The notes: a model not told the origin generated them from the letters alone. Numbered from the stretch's first letter, positions 12,143-24,142 are shown. The stretch is 64,000 bases of DNA from Puccinellia tenuiflora (GCA_012064385.1 QRDG01002521.1:107883-171882), one strand, 5' to 3'. Numbers and translations are program-made.

Positions 12143-14521
12143 ATGACGGCCAGACTCCTCCGCTCGCGGGCGGCGCCGCCGCTGGACAACGACGACCTCC
12201 TCTCCGAGATCCTACTCCGCCTCCCCCCGCAGCCGTCCTCCCTCCCCCGCGCCTCCGCCGTCTGCAAGCGCTGGCGCCGCCTCGTCTCCGACCCCGCCTT
12301 TCTCCGCCGCTTCCGCATCCACCACCGCCGTAACCCGCCCCTCCTCGGTTTCTTCCTCGACGGGTATCACTACTCCTTCCGACCTACCCTGGAGGCCCCC
12401 AATCGTATCCCGTCCAGCCGCTTCTCCTTGCAGTCCAACTACGGCGACGGCTTCTGTTTCCTTGGATGCCGCCATGGCCTCGTACTCATCTTAGACACGT
12501 CGCGGAGCCAAGTCCTGGTGTGGGATCCCATAACCGGCGACCGGCACCGTATTGCCACTCCCCCGCGGTTCGATCCGGAGATGACCCCGATCCATGGGGC
12601 GGTGCTTCGCGCTGCCGGAGGTGGCCAACACTTCCAGGTGGTCTTGGTAGCGGCAGAAGCCTTCGGCATACAACCGTTCGCCTGCGTTTACTCGTCGGAG
12701 ACTGGCGCATGGGGTGATGTCATCTCAACGCCGTTCCCATCGGAGGATGATACTATTATGGGCAATCTGCTCACCTTGTTTTTTCACAAGCCTGCTGTGC
12801 TGGTTGGGAATTCCCTTTTTTCTGGCTACTTGCTGAGAATTTGTTTGGAATTCTCGAGTTTGATTTGGAGAGGCAGAGCCTAGCTCTGATACAGGTGCCA
12901 GTGGAAATGTCGAGACATCGCAATTTCTGGGTTACGCCGGCAGAGGGTGGTGGCCTTGGTTTCCTATGTGTGCCAGAGCCGGGCTTCAGCGTGCAATTAT
13001 GGAAGAGGAAGACTGATTGTGATGGCGTTGCTTCATGGGGGCTGGGAAGAACTATTGAAATGGATAAATTACTTCCCCTGTGTAAAGAAAAGAAAGGGTC
13101 CCTAACAATGATAGGGTTTGCTGAGGACAATAATGTGGTGTTCATATGGACAACTAGCGGCATCTTCATGGTCCATCTCGAGTCATTGCAGTTCAAGAAA
13201 ATTTTCAAAACCTGCGCCTTCTGTTACTTGTATCCTTTCGAAAGTATCTATACAACAGGTATGAGGACAAACCAAGTTTTTTTTTATCGTTAATTGATTG
13301 ATGGAAAGGCATTCACACCCTTCCTTGTTAAACTAAGAATTTGATCAATTGTGGTTTCGATTGTTTTTTGTATGTTTGATGAACTCTCAAACATATAGCC
13401 ATGTTGCTCTGTAGTGCACCGTTCTGGTACTTGTGTGGTGGTGTTCTATGTGATGGTTATGGTATGAAAAACATATGTTACTGTTAGCTAGCTGCCTCTA
13501 TGTCTTTTATGTCATCAGTTATGTTTCCTTAATTGAAGCCGGTGGGTGTGCCCTCTTTATCACAAAATAAAATTAAAATATATTGATTTTGTTGTCTATG
13601 TACCATTATTATTATAGAATTATGTTGTCTGAGTCAGAGGTATCAAACTCTTAAACATTTTCTTTGAGGGACATCCATAGTATAAAACAACGAACACAAT
13701 CAGTCACATTTTTTTCTTGGGAGATTGGCAGTTCTTTGTATAATAATTGAACTAAATTTTCTTGTCGCCTGCGTATTGACATATTCAAGAACCGTATGAT
13801 GGTTGTATTAGTGTATAGCTGCAGTGTAGACGTTGTTCAGAATAAGGTACATAACGGTTGGAAATTTAAGACGACTACATGAAGAAAAACTAGCTTAAAC
13901 CAAATGAAATGTCAAATAGGAAGCTCATTGACCTATTCTAAATGTTAAAATATACTAATATTTCTTTAATTTAATAATGTTATCTTTGTTATTGTTGATA
14001 CTAATCTTAAATTAATAACGACTTGGTTTGACATTTACAAAATAGTTTTGCATTTTTATCACTTAATTTATAAGAGCCCAGATGCAAGTCCATTTGATCA
14101 ATAATCTGAGTTTATTTCATCTTTTCATGCTAAAATTATTTATAAATAGGAATAGTTATGATAGCTTGTATTGCTAGGATTTATTAGTTGTGTATGTTTT
14201 TTTTATCCGATGCGACATGGAACGAGCTTAAGAATAATTTTGAATACATTCTCCCTTCTGATCAGCTAATGTTCTGAGTGCATAACTGTTTTGAGAATAT
14301 TCCCTTTGATAGTGGATGAGGTTTTGCTTATCTACTCAAAATATTGTATGGATCCAAATTATTTTTCGCAAATTACAGCAGTGAGTTTATTTAAATATCT
14401 CATTGATTACCCCCTTGTATCTATTTGAGTTCTCATTGGAATACCATTGGTTCCTTGACTTATCCCTGTAGGCATGGGCATTGGTAGTGGAAATGGAGCT
14501 GAACTTTTGCACAATACATAA
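12143..14521 (+). pseudogene. F-box protein gene 1, frameshifted in a T-run
   Basis: This is an F-box gene of a grass family with an N-terminal F-box and a degenerate C-terminal beta-propeller-like (F-box-associated) region. Such proteins are SCF ubiquitin-ligase adaptors that bind SKP1 through the F-box. The start is the ATG at 12143 (MTARLLRSR), matching the start of F-box gene 2; an upstream ATG at 12053 is in frame but not conserved. The F-box DLLSEILLRLPPQPSSLPRA begins near residue 17. Exon 1 runs to 13258 and ends in the conserved YTTG before a GT donor. Exon 2 (14472-14521) adds GMGIGSGNG... and a stop. A run of six Ts at 12816-12821, where the paralogue reading implies four, shifts the frame by +2. 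Removing two bases gives 388 codons including the stop, similar to the paralogues. It is either a young pseudogene or a sequencing error. Confidence 0.8.
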
Positions 14522-15186
14522 GATGATTGGTCGGGTGGACAGATTGACTGAGCATATAAGCTTATCTTCAAGTAGTAGCAGAATGTAGAATTTCTCTTCC
14601 TTTGTTTCGTAGTTTTTCTGTTTTACTTTTGACTGTTTACTACATCACTTTTGATACTCTTGTGCCTATGAATCAATCAAGTATCTGCAATTACTTCAGT
14701 ATTCTCCCTCTATACAGGCTTATAGCAATTTCCATTTCACGCCATCATTCATTTGGGATCGTTGCCGTACCTAGTGCTTGCTTGTAGTTATTGGAAAATT
14801 GTACTAGTCTTAGGAAGTTCGTTTAGATATGCTACAAAACCACCTTGACACCAGGGACCTGCTTGTCCGCTGAAATCAAGTGGGTGTAGGCTACTTGTCC
14901 TGTGTCTTCTGTAGAGATGGCACTCTAGAAATTAGAGATCACCTCTTAGTCAAGCTTGTGAAGATATGTCGGCTACCTGTGTACGAGCTGCAACTGATGG
15001 TCATTTGATTGGGGTTTAATTCCTTGTTCAAGCCTTTCTTATTTGAGGTTATGTTCATTGAAGTGTGGCACATATGAGAGCAGTGAAGCGCTAAATTGTT
15101 CGATGCTTTTAGGCTGGCCATGCACACCTGGAAACCACTTCTAAATTTGACTTTCAGCTCCAGAATTTCAAATTGAAGGATGGCCT
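14522..15186. other. Downstream region of F-box gene 1, no gene seen
   Basis: Probable 3' untranslated and intergenic sequence. No reading frame here shows homology that I recognise. Confidence 0.5.
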
Positions 15187-16112
15187 AAGAGACTTGAGAC
15201 TTCCTTTCCGGCATGTTGGCGCCAGGAGGGAGTGCCATAGGCGTCCTTATACTGGCCGTATCACAGCTGGGCGTCGCCCACTAGATGGACAGACGCGATG
15301 CCCACCTTCTCAGCTTCCGCTGTCCGCTGCACGTTGAAGAAGAGATCAGAACGGTCAGCGAAGACAGAGGATCGACCTGACCATCATAGGTGGGGAACTC
15401 CATAAGTAGCGCGGTGGCCTGTCATCGGCAGGGCGCTCCCCTGCCTCCAGCTTCAGGATTACCAAGTTATGTGCGCAGGTCTGCTGGTCGATGTCGCGAA
15501 CGGTGCCGGAGAGGCTGTTCACCTTGGCAGCGAGAGCCTTCTGTCCGCAGCAAGCTTCTTCTGATCGTCGCACATGAGTGTCTGGGTGCTGCACAGGGCG
15601 TGCAAGTATTCCTGAATCTTCTTGAGCTTCTCTTCCACGGATATTGCAACGTTGCCGGAAGACATGATGGGGAGGATGGTCTTGAATCTGATACCAAGTT
15701 GTCACGTGGTGGGTGATTGGTGGGAGGATTAGGGCAGAGAGGGTAGGTATGGGAAGTAACAAGGGGAACCCCTGTACCTCTGCGGCGTGACGCCAGCCAG
15801 GCAGGGGCTATCGCACGGCAAAGGCAGGGGATGAAGTAACGAGGGGATAATAGATTGATTTATTGCTTCAATGATAACAGCTTAGAGGTGAGCTCTATAT
15901 AGCCCACATTACAAGACTTGAGTCCTAAGGCATAATCCTAACAAACTTGAAATATTACTAATTGGACGTGCAAACAAATTGCAAGGGATAAAATCCTGCC
16001 TAACTAAAAGGATACCTCTGATCCTTTCCTTTAGCCACTTCTGCCTGTATCTGGTAGTGCTGGTGCCCCTTGTGCAGGTCTTCTGCGCCTGTATGGGATG
16101 CCCCACCTGACA
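15187..16112 (-). mobile_element. Truncated Gypsy retrotransposon: 5' LTR, PBS and start of gag
   Basis: Read on the minus strand, an LTR of 413 bp (15700-16112) starts TGTCAGGTGGGG and ends CCACGTGACA. A primer-binding site TGGTATCAGATTC (15684-15696) and a gag start at 15665 (MSSGNVAISVEEKLKKIQ) follow. Further on, MEFPTYDGQVDPL and, in a shifted frame, a stretch ending QLWYGQYKDAYG match the N-terminal part of Ty3/Gypsy Gag, with stops and frameshifts between. The element breaks off near 15187, so only its 5' end is present. A TATATAG box lies near 15896-15902 on the minus strand. Confidence 0.8.
15684..15696 (-). other. Primer-binding site (initiator Met tRNA type)
   Basis: On the minus strand TGGTATCAGATTC follows two bases after the LTR end, complementary to the 3' end of initiator methionine tRNA as in most plant Gypsy elements. 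Confidence 0.75.
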
Positions 16113-18352
16113 TCCTTTTTATCCAAGAAAAAGTACAACAAAAAAATCCCCCTTCATAACTTGGTGCCAACAACGTAGCACCACTATTGCTGGGTGTTGG
16201 AGGGAGGCAAAACATTGTATGAGAGTAGGCTTTCTTTTTTTGGATAGGTGGGTGTTTTGCTGATGACCTTGTTAGGTTGATCAGCCTCTCTTGTAAACCA
16301 TGCCGGTCTATTCTAACGGAACATGCAAAATACCCAAATGGAACCCGTGTTAAAAATTTATACATGGTATATATATATATATTTTCTTCACTAAATGGGT
16401 ATAAAAAGTGGAAATTACTCTTTCGATTTTCATTTGGAACTGAAATAATCAGTGCCTCTTATGTATCGGCTTATCTAAAAATTCTTTCTGATGAGTGCCC
16501 ATCTAGAAATTTGCCGAGGGAATTACAGGCAGGCGCCACTGAGCCATCATATGCGATGCCGCACGGTGGCGGCAGAACTCCTGTCCGGTGGTTGCGGGCG
16601 ACTCCCCATCAGAATCGATTCCCCATATGGTTTCTGGCAACTCTTTTTCCCTTGCCTATATGTTTACTTCTCCACTCTGTTCTATGTGAGCTTCCTCAGA
16701 AAATTTGACCAATACTGTCTTATAAGAACAGGGTAGTGTGTAATCTTGATCTTGTTTCTTCTTTGGTACGAACAGGACAGCGTGGTGTATCTGTGGCATA
16801 CACAGTCTTGGGACAAGAACATGACTGGCGATTTTTGGTTCTGTAGATCTGCAGTACAATCATTCCGAGCATACATCATGCATGTTGGTTATCAGTTAGC
16901 CTTGTCGCAGAGCAAGCCAGTGGGGAGTGTTAGTTCAAGTGTTTCTGTTGACGTCTACCTGTTTATGCATTTTAGCTGTGATTTTCAGCGGTTGAAATGC
17001 GTGATTGAAGCGCTACATCAACTAACTTAATATTCCAATTGTTAGATATTCAAGTTTGTCACATGCAGGTTGTATTTGGAATTGCTATGCCATTGCATGT
17101 CCCTTCTCCGAATCAAAGGAGGCTGCATATCATGTATGTAGAATGTTGAAAGCAAGGCCCAATATCTTGAACCTCACAAAACTTTCAGATTTCCACATCA
17201 AAGAGAGGATGTATAAACTGTCCGTTTTTTTTTTTTTTCAGAAATTGGAGCAGCAATTGTCCGTCAAAACGGTAGGATAGTTATAGTTAACCTTGTCGCA
17301 GAGCAAGCCAGTGGGCGGTGTGTGTGTGTTGGTTCAAATGTCTCCGTCAGCATCTACTTGTACTCAAATGATGCACCTGATATTCAGTTAGACCTTTTTC
17401 TTACTCTTATGTTTGCCTTCTCCGCAGCAAGTTGTTAGATGCCTTGTCGCTTTACTGCATGCTTTCTTTCCACATCGTCACCACATTTCAAGTAGAAGTT
17501 CACATCAAAGAGGATGCGTAAACTTTCCAACTTTATTTCTCAGAAATTGGAGCAAGAATTGTGCAGACCAGTCTGAAAGTCAGTTTTACATTTTGTCTGC
17601 ACTGTTCGGTAGTAACCTTTTGTGTTACAGAGTCCCAACGAGACAGCCATGTACCATAGCCACTATCCTAGTGAAGGGGCATACTATCTATTATATTGTC
17701 TTGTTGGGCCCTCTTAATGCAAATATGATAATAATGTATACTTCATTCATGAATCCCGACCTTTTCAATTTGTAAGGACAGTCACCAAAATAGTGCTAGC
17801 TAGTTTTTCTAATGCTCATGAACTATTACTTTGAACAAGTTTTCTCGGTACTTCTTGCATGAATAAGTGAAGATTCATAAGGGAATTGCATCGAAGCTGC
17901 CTTCTTGCCTCTTACACGGCAATGAGTGCTCATAAGATAGCATGGCACAAGAGTCACAAGACGAGTCGTCTTGTAAGAACATGACTGGCAATTTCCTACT
18001 ATCTCCAAAGCCAACTGTGCCGGGTAGATCTGTAGTACAATTCTAGGATACATCATGCATGTCACAGAACAAGCTAGTTACCAGAACTGTCTCTGCCGAC
18101 ATCTACTTGCTCGGATCGTTATAATACTTCTATCAACATCAAGTCGTGACAGCAACTAATATGTTAGCAACAAGTAGGCATTGTGTGACTTTGACATGGT
18201 CTGATGAGTGTTGGCTTGTTAATTTATATATGTATGTCGTATTGTCGTGTGCAAGCTAGGAATCTTCCTCTTAAATTAATCCTAGCAAACTTGAGCTATA
18301 TAGACCCTGCAGCTCCAGACTTCCCTCCACTCTCTGAAAGCTAATTATAGTG
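16113..18352. repeat. Decayed triplicated repeat upstream of the NLR gene
   Basis: Related segments occur at about 16790-16965, 17285-17365 and 17940-18115, sharing AACATGACTGGC, GTAGATCTG.AGTACAAT, CATACATCATGCATG and CAGAGCAAGCCAGTGG. A second shared block (CACATCAAAGAGGATG then CAGAAATTGGAGCA) lies near 17200 and 17505. The unit is a few hundred bases and looks old. No coding function is seen. A TATATAG at 18297-18303 could serve the NLR gene. Confidence 0.6.
18297..18303 (+). promoter_or_regulatory. Candidate TATA box of the NLR gene
   Basis: TATATAG lies about 50 bp upstream of the NLR start codon at 18353. Confidence 0.4.
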
Positions 18353-18718
18353 ATGGATCCAATTACAATTGGTGCTGTAGGATGGAGCGTATCCATTGTA
18401 GGTTGGGTCGCCTCGGCCGCCATCTCTAAGCTCCTCAGCAAAGGCTTTGATTACATCGGTTATGATGTATCAAAAAAGCTGGAAGAACTTGAACAAAAAG
18501 TCTTAGTTCTGGAACGGGTGATGGAAATTGTCGAGACGAGCCAATACAGGGCTCGTTTAGAAGAGCTGTTCAAGGAACTTAGATCTGTTTTCTATGAAGC
18601 CGAAGACATCTTGGATGCTGTTGAGTATCACCGTCTTAAGGAGATCCAAGATGACAAGAGGAGTCGAGCCAATAAGCTATGGTCTACAGTGGCCAGGAAC
18701 TTCCTTCGTAAAAATATG
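18353..18718 (+). CDS. NLR exon 1: Rx-type coiled-coil domain
   Basis: 122 codons from the ATG at 18353, ending NFLRKNM before GTACTT (18719), phase 0. The helical, charged segments KKLEELEQKVLVLERVMEI and YEAEDILDAVEYHRL (the latter resembling the EDVID region) mark the CC domain. The next exon starts after TCTCACAG at 19185 with ESGMSNKKLIKSLKKIEDIV. Confidence 0.8.
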
Positions 18719-19539
18719 GTACTTTCTGTCAGTCCCTTAATGTTATTGTGCCACATATATGTATATATGTTGCTGCAGTCTCACTTCTTTGAGCTCTAGA
18801 GCCAGGAAATCTGAGCGTCTGGAGCAGCTGATTAACTGGAGGTTGATAAAAAAAAATCTAAAACATAATCAGCTCTTTAATAACATGTTAGGGCTGGAGG
18901 AATAACAAAGGTATTCCCACGAAGCTAAAGGCTTGGTAAATATATAGAATAACCTGTATACAATGGGGATATTACATCTGTAATACTGTGTGGGTTTTGT
19001 GCTCGCCTTGTATTACCTGCAAAGGATTTCACATTTGATACAAAAATGTTGGGAGATAGAGAATTGCCCTAAAAAATATAATTACTTCTTAACTACTTTC
19101 TGGACTATAAGTGTATAAGTTGTCACCTGCATCCTCGCCTTAAGTTCATTTTCAAAAGATTCCTCACTTTCTTTGGTCTCACAGGAGAGTGGTATGTCAA
19201 ACAAGAAGTTGATAAAGAGCCTAAAGAAGATAGAAGATATTGTTAACGAAGGACACCAAATTTTGGACAAACTTGGCTTGGCAACTGTAGGAACTGAAGG
19301 TAACAACGCAGACAGAGAAAAATCCCCTAGCGCTTAGGCTAGGGTTTTGAAGTCCTCCGGCGGCGCTACCGCCGAGAGTTTGTCATGACCGGATCAATCG
19401 ATCGCTTCCCTCCCCTTCCTCTCTCCTCCGTCGACTCGGGCTGATTACGGGGGAACCTTGCGTTCCTGCCCGGCCTTGGTCTGGCGAGAGGGGTACTGGG
19501 TGAGTGCAGGGAGCGTTTTTTCGATCTAGGGTTGGCGGC

Positions 19540-20844
19540 ATGGCGGCAGATGGTAGCAGTCATGGGAGAAAAGGAAAATCCGAGGAGAACGTGGAGGACC
19601 TGCTGAATCGACTGGAGTTGCATGAGGATGATGGTGATGACTTCGTGTGGGAAGAAGCTGTGGAGATTCCTGAGGTGAAGGCGAAGTGGTTGGCAATCGC
19701 AAGGGTGCATACGATCAGGGGTTTTAGTCCGTCGGCTCTGTACGCTGACATGCGATCGGCATGGAATCCCGCTCAACGGGTTCGCTGGAGACTGATTGAA
19801 GAGAACTTGTTCACAGTGCAATTTGGATGCCTCGGTGATTGGAATAAAGCGCTGAAGGGTGGACCGTGGTTGTTTCGCAATCAGGCAGTTATTTTGCTGG
19901 AGTATGACGGATTTACGAATCCTAGAACGATAGTCCTTGACAAGATCACAATCTGGGCGAGAGTTCTGAAGTTGCCGGACAATTATCTTAATGAAGTAGT
20001 GATTAAGGGGATGTGTAGGAAGATGGGCCATATTTCAGAGGTACAAATTCAGCTTCCTGCGGGTTATGTTGGAGCTTTTGTCAGGGTGAGAGTAGATTTG
20101 GATGTGAACAAGAAGCTAGAGAGATTTGTGTCAATCACAAGAGCAGGGAGGAAGGATTGGTACCAAATTAAGTATGAAAAATTTCCCACTTTCTGCAATA
20201 ATTGTGGGATGATTGGGCACTGGTTTGAGGAGTGCGGGCAAGGGGAACATGATGAGTCAAAGTTTGAGTGGGGAGATTTCATACTGGCTGATGAATGGAG
20301 GAACCGAGGTCCTGGATGTGGTGCAGGCAGAGGTGATGGAGGAGGTAGAAGTGGGGGTCGAGCTCCCTTCGGTAGAGGGGGTGGTAGGGGGTTCGGTTAT
20401 GGACCTGTTAATGCACAGAATTCTGAAAGGAATGCTGCGTATGATAACTCAAGTAGCTGGAGGTGGAATGCTACGGCTGGTATTAAGGAGTATGCTAATG
20501 AGCTTTTTGATAAAAGAGACGAGGGAGGTCAACTACACGACGTAAACATGCCGGATAAAACAAACTTGGCAAGGAAACGCTTGGCGTCGGATTCAAATGC
20601 AGGAAATCTGGGTGATCAAACTATCTCGAATGCCTTGGTTCCTGCAGGAAATGGCAATCAGGTGGCATCTGGTGTGGAGGCTGGTGATGGAGGGACTAGG
20701 ACGGAGGCTATAGGTACTCCACAGAAAAGTGCGAATAAGAAGAAGTTGAAGGCAGGTGATGGGGAGGCAGTGGACAAATCTGAATTGGTTGATGTGTTGA
20801 ATGGATCGGCGGCATCCCTCGAGGATGACCGCCGGGAGCAATGA
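19540..20844 (+). CDS. LINE ORF1 protein (DUF4283-type, zinc knuckle)
   Basis: 434-residue RNA-binding protein of a plant L1. The start is the ATG at 19540 (MAADGSSHGRK). The N-terminal half (AKWLAIARVHTIRGFS... GPWLFRNQAVILLEYDG) is the DUF4283 domain typical of plant L1 ORF1. A CCHC knuckle CNNCGMIGHWFEEC follows, then a Gly/Arg-rich tail. The frame is intact. Its stop overlaps the start of ORF2 as ATGA (20841-20844), suggesting coupled termination and reinitiation. Confidence 0.9.
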   Translation: MAADGSSHGRKGKSEENVEDLLNRLELHEDDGDDFVWEEAVEIPEVKAKWLAIARVHTIRGFSPSALYADMRSAWNPAQRVRWRLIEENLFTVQFGCLGDWNKALKGGPWLFRNQAVILLEYDGFTNPRTIVLDKITIWARVLKLPDNYLNEVVIKGMCRKMGHISEVQIQLPAGYVGAFVRVRVDLDVNKKLERFVSITRAGRKDWYQIKYEKFPTFCNNCGMIGHWFEECGQGEHDESKFEWGDFILADEWRNRGPGCGAGRGDGGGRSGGRAPFGRGGGRGFGYGPVNAQNSERNAAYDNSSSWRWNATAGIKEYANELFDKRDEGGQLHDVNMPDKTNLARKRLASDSNAGNLGDQTISNALVPAGNGNQVASGVEAGDGGTRTEAIGTPQKSANKKKLKAGDGEAVDKSELVDVLNGSAASLEDDRREQ

Positions 20845-22119
20845 ATATCCTATGTTTGAACTGTCGGGGTTGCGGGCGGCCCGAGACAATTCTAGAAGTT
20901 AGTGACCTGATTAGGTTGCAACGCCCTGGTCTGGTCTTTCTCTCGGAGACCAAGATGTCGGATAAGAGAGCTCAAGAATTACGGTGGAGGTTTGGTTTCA
21001 CTAATGCTTTTGGGGTGAAGGCTACGGGTTTGAGTGGAGGTTTGTGTCTTTACTGGAATTCTGACTCTAAGGTGTCCCTTAAATCTTTCAGCAAGGCACA
21101 CATTGACGTGTTCATTCAGAATAATAGTTTGGGTGATGTGGAATGGCGTTTCACTGGCTTCTATGGGAATCCAGCGAGGGCGAAGAGGAAAAGAGATTGG
21201 GATCTGCTGAAGTATATGAGGAGGGAGTTTAATAACCCGTGGATCTGTGCGGGTGATTTCAATGAGGTTTTATTTGCTACAGAACAAATAGGCGGTAATG
21301 AACGGGATGATTGGAAAATGGAGGGCTTTAGAGAAACCGTTGATTACTGTCGGCTGGAGGATGTGGGATTCTATGGCTGCCTTTTACTTGGGATAACAGA
21401 CAACAAGGAGATCGAAATATTAAGGTCAGGCTGGATAGGGCGCTGGGGGATGAAAAATTGCAGAATGCTTTGACAATACAATTGTTAACCATGTTCAGTG
21501 TGTTCAATCTGATCACTGTGCGCTGCAGATTTCGGTAAGAAGTTCTGATTGGATTGACGAGGGGATGGCAGGGAAGCCCTTCAGGTTTGAAAATGCATGG
21601 ACAAGGCATGAGAGGTATAAGCAGATTGTGGAGGAGGTTTGGCAGCCTGAGACACATAACCTGCATGGAATCAGTGAGGCGCTAGGTGGGGTTCGAGAGA
21701 GGTTGAAAAGCTGGAGCAAAGTAGAGTTTGGTTCAGTCAATAAACATTTGAAGAGAATGAAAGAAAGGCTGGAGATTTTACGAGGAGACTCGTTGCGATC
21801 AGGACCGTCCAGGGAGGAGAAGACGCTGATGAATAGAATTTCTGAGTTGCTCTCAAGGGAGGAATCGTTAGCTCGTCAACGGTCAAGAGCCCAGTGGCTA
21901 AGAGAAGGTGATCGTAATACTGCCTTTTTCATGCTAAGGCAAAGGAAAGGGCAAGGATCAATAAAATAAAATCCTTAAAAAGGACAGATGGGTCGGTGGT
22001 GACTTCTCAAGAAGATTTGGAGTCTGAAGCAATTAACTTCTATAAGACCTTGTTTACAGCTCAAGATGTCACAGATCCGAACTTGGTGACATGCTGGCAC
22101 TAGTGGAAAACGGGGCAGT

Positions 22120-22320
22120 AGTCCCGGTTCCAGACGGCCTCTAGTCCCGGCTGGGCAACCCGGACTACCAAATCGGGACTAGAGCCCCCCCCCCTATAGT
22201 CCCGGTTGGCTACGAACCGGGATTAGAGTACCTCCCACGTGGCCACGGGCGAGCCCACGGGCTGGATGTCTTTAGTCCCGGTCCGTAACACGGACCGGGA
22301 CTACCGTTAGGCCTTTTTTT
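22120..22320. repeat. Subterminal repeats of CACTA 1, left end
   Basis: Inverted pairs of TAGTCCCGGT and ACCGGGACTA, including a pair with CCGTAACACGG between them. They are the likely binding sites of the element's own DNA-binding protein. Confidence 0.8.
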
Positions 22321-22589
22321 TCTTTTATAATTTTTTTCAGAATTGCACGGACCGGGTGTCGTGTGTGTTTAGTGCCGGGGTTTTGGATAGTTTCAGAAAC
22401 ACGTCGATACGTCGATATAAATTATATTGTACTATGATCACACGTTGATGCATATATATAACACACTTACAAATTAATTGTAACACATGAATTTGTCGTC
22501 ACGTTTCCGTACACAAAGTACTCAAATGCATTAATTATACATGCATGAAATCATAGTACATTTATATATGTAGATAATAGTGCTCTGAA

Positions 22590-23280
22590 TTTTCAGGTAT
22601 GACATCATCAAGAAGAAATCCCGCCAGCTCCTCCCCAATTGCTCTTATACGGTCATCTGGTAGGAGGCCGGCCCGCTTCCTTACAATCTTTAAAAGAAGG
22701 AGAAAATTAAACAATTATGAATGAAACTCCACACAATTGATATGCATATTATTTTGTCAAAAAAAACTTGTGAACAATGTATAATTACGTACCTCTGCGT
22801 TTCTTCGATTTTCGAATTTTTCATAAGTCATCCTATGAATGTACTCGCAAACGTAGTACCCACATAAGAGGGTCCCTTCTGGCTGTTTCAGACACCACTG
22901 TTCGAGAATAGAATTCAACACATTAAGTTTGGTAATGGTATTGCAAACTACATTAATTCATGGATATAGGTATAGTACTACTTACTTGGTTCAGAGTCCA
23001 TACCAGCTTCTCGTGCCATTTACCGGGTACTTCCTTGACGAATGTCTGCCATGCTCTACTCGACAAAGAAAGAACAAAACATCTGTTATTAATTAATTAT
23101 TTGATATCACGAAATGAATGAAAGAGAGGTCGGTATAGTAATGTGATAAGAATTTAAATTACTCTTTCATGACATCAAACAAGCTCTTGTACTCTCTAGG
23201 GTCTCTCCTTAATGAGTCGTAGACTTCAATTATTCCCTGGTGATATCTAATGACCACAAGAATAAAGTGGTAGCTGCAAA
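22590..23280 (-). pseudogene. Ulp1-like (C48) cysteine protease segment of CACTA 1
   Basis: Read on the minus strand, four exon-like blocks encode the C-terminal half of a Ulp1/SENP-type protease of the kind carried by plant transposons. They are YHFILVVIRYHQGIIEVYDSL near 23280-23165, WQTFVKEVPGKWHEKLVW near 23035-22990, QPEGTLLCGYYVCEYIHRM near 22900-22800 (LCGYYVC holds the presumptive catalytic Cys) and LLPDDRIRAIGEELAGFLLD near 22690-22590. Splice sites with GTAAG flank some blocks. The upstream part that should hold the catalytic His is only partly present (the HF in the first block), because the gene is cut near 23290 where the unrelated plus-strand frame begins. The same protein family occurs in CACTA 2. 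Confidence 0.7.
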
Positions 23281-23284
23281 TTTA

Positions 23285-24142
23285 CATACAGAGGCATGCG
23301 CATATAACTCATCAATTAGACTTAAGATACCGGTGCGCTGGTCGGACGTCCACCTCCCGGACAACTGGCACCTGAATCCGCAACGGATTCCGGTGCCGCC
23401 GATCCCGACCGACCCCACGGCCAGGGCGGTGGAGATCGCACGCCGGCGCAGCCTCCTCCCCAATCACCTCCTCGACGACCCGGCGTACGCGCCGGGCTCC
23501 CCCTACTGGGACCAATGGTTCCGGGAGGAGCACGACGAGCGCCGCCGAAGCTACTTCGCGCCGGCCCCGGTGCCGCCGGTGGAGCGCACGGAGTACCCGG
23601 CGCTCCCGGAGGGGATGGACGACCTCGACCAATGGTTGGAGGTCGACTCCGACGGCGAGGCCGCCCCCATGGACGAGGACGACGACGTCGACGACGCCAT
23701 GAAGGCAGCCATGGCGGCGTCCCGACAGGCCTTCGTCGACGACGAGCGCCGCCGCTGGGAGATGGTGGTGCAGGACGCACTGCCGCCGCCGCCGCCGCAC
23801 GGTCTGCCGCCACAGGGACCGCCTCCACCCCCGCCTCCGCCACAGGGACAGCCGGGGCTGGCCTGGCTGCAGGCCCTCGCCCAGGAGGAGGAGGCCTACG
23901 ACCCGCCGGAGGAGGAGTACGAGGAGCCGGTGAGATTCCCACCGGAGCTGTTCGGGCAGTCGTGGGTATTCACGACTGTGCCCCAGCTGCCGCCGGAGGA
24001 GCCCCAGGACGCCATCCTGGAGGAGCCAGGGACGCCGCCGCGGGACGTCCCCATGGAGCAGCAGCAGCAGCAGCCGCCGGCGCATCTGTGGGAGGCACCA
24101 CCGTACGTCGTCCTCTCCGACGAGGAGGGCGACGAGGACTAG
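23285..24142 (+). CDS. GC-rich proline-rich cargo reading frame in CACTA 1 (unknown, 5'-truncated)
   Basis: An open frame of roughly 280 residues with very high GC, unlike the AT-rich DNA around it. The convincing part starts at VRWSDVHLPDNWHLNPQRIPVPPIP (about 23329). It continues through PYWDQWFREEHDERRRSYF, an acidic stretch, a proline-rich stretch (GPPPPPPPPQG), glutamines, and an acidic end DEEGDED with a TAG at 24140. No in-frame ATG precedes the conserved region until about 23610, so it appears to have lost its 5' end when joined to the Ulp1 segment. Similar frames occur in grass repeats to my recollection, but I know no function. It runs against the transposase genes and looks like a captured or recombined fragment. 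Confidence 0.55.
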   Translation, partial: HTEACAYNSSIRLKIPVRWSDVHLPDNWHLNPQRIPVPPIPTDPTARAVEIARRRSLLPNHLLDDPAYAPGSPYWDQWFREEHDERRRSYFAPAPVPPVERTEYPALPEGMDDLDQWLEVDSDGEAAPMDEDDDVDDAMKAAMAASRQAFVDDERRRWEMVVQDALPPPPPHGLPPQGPPPPPPPPQGQPGLAWLQALAQEEEAYDPPEEEYEEPVRFPPELFGQSWVFTTVPQLPPEEPQDAILEEPGTPPRDVPMEQQQQQPPAHLWEAPPYVVLSDEEGDED

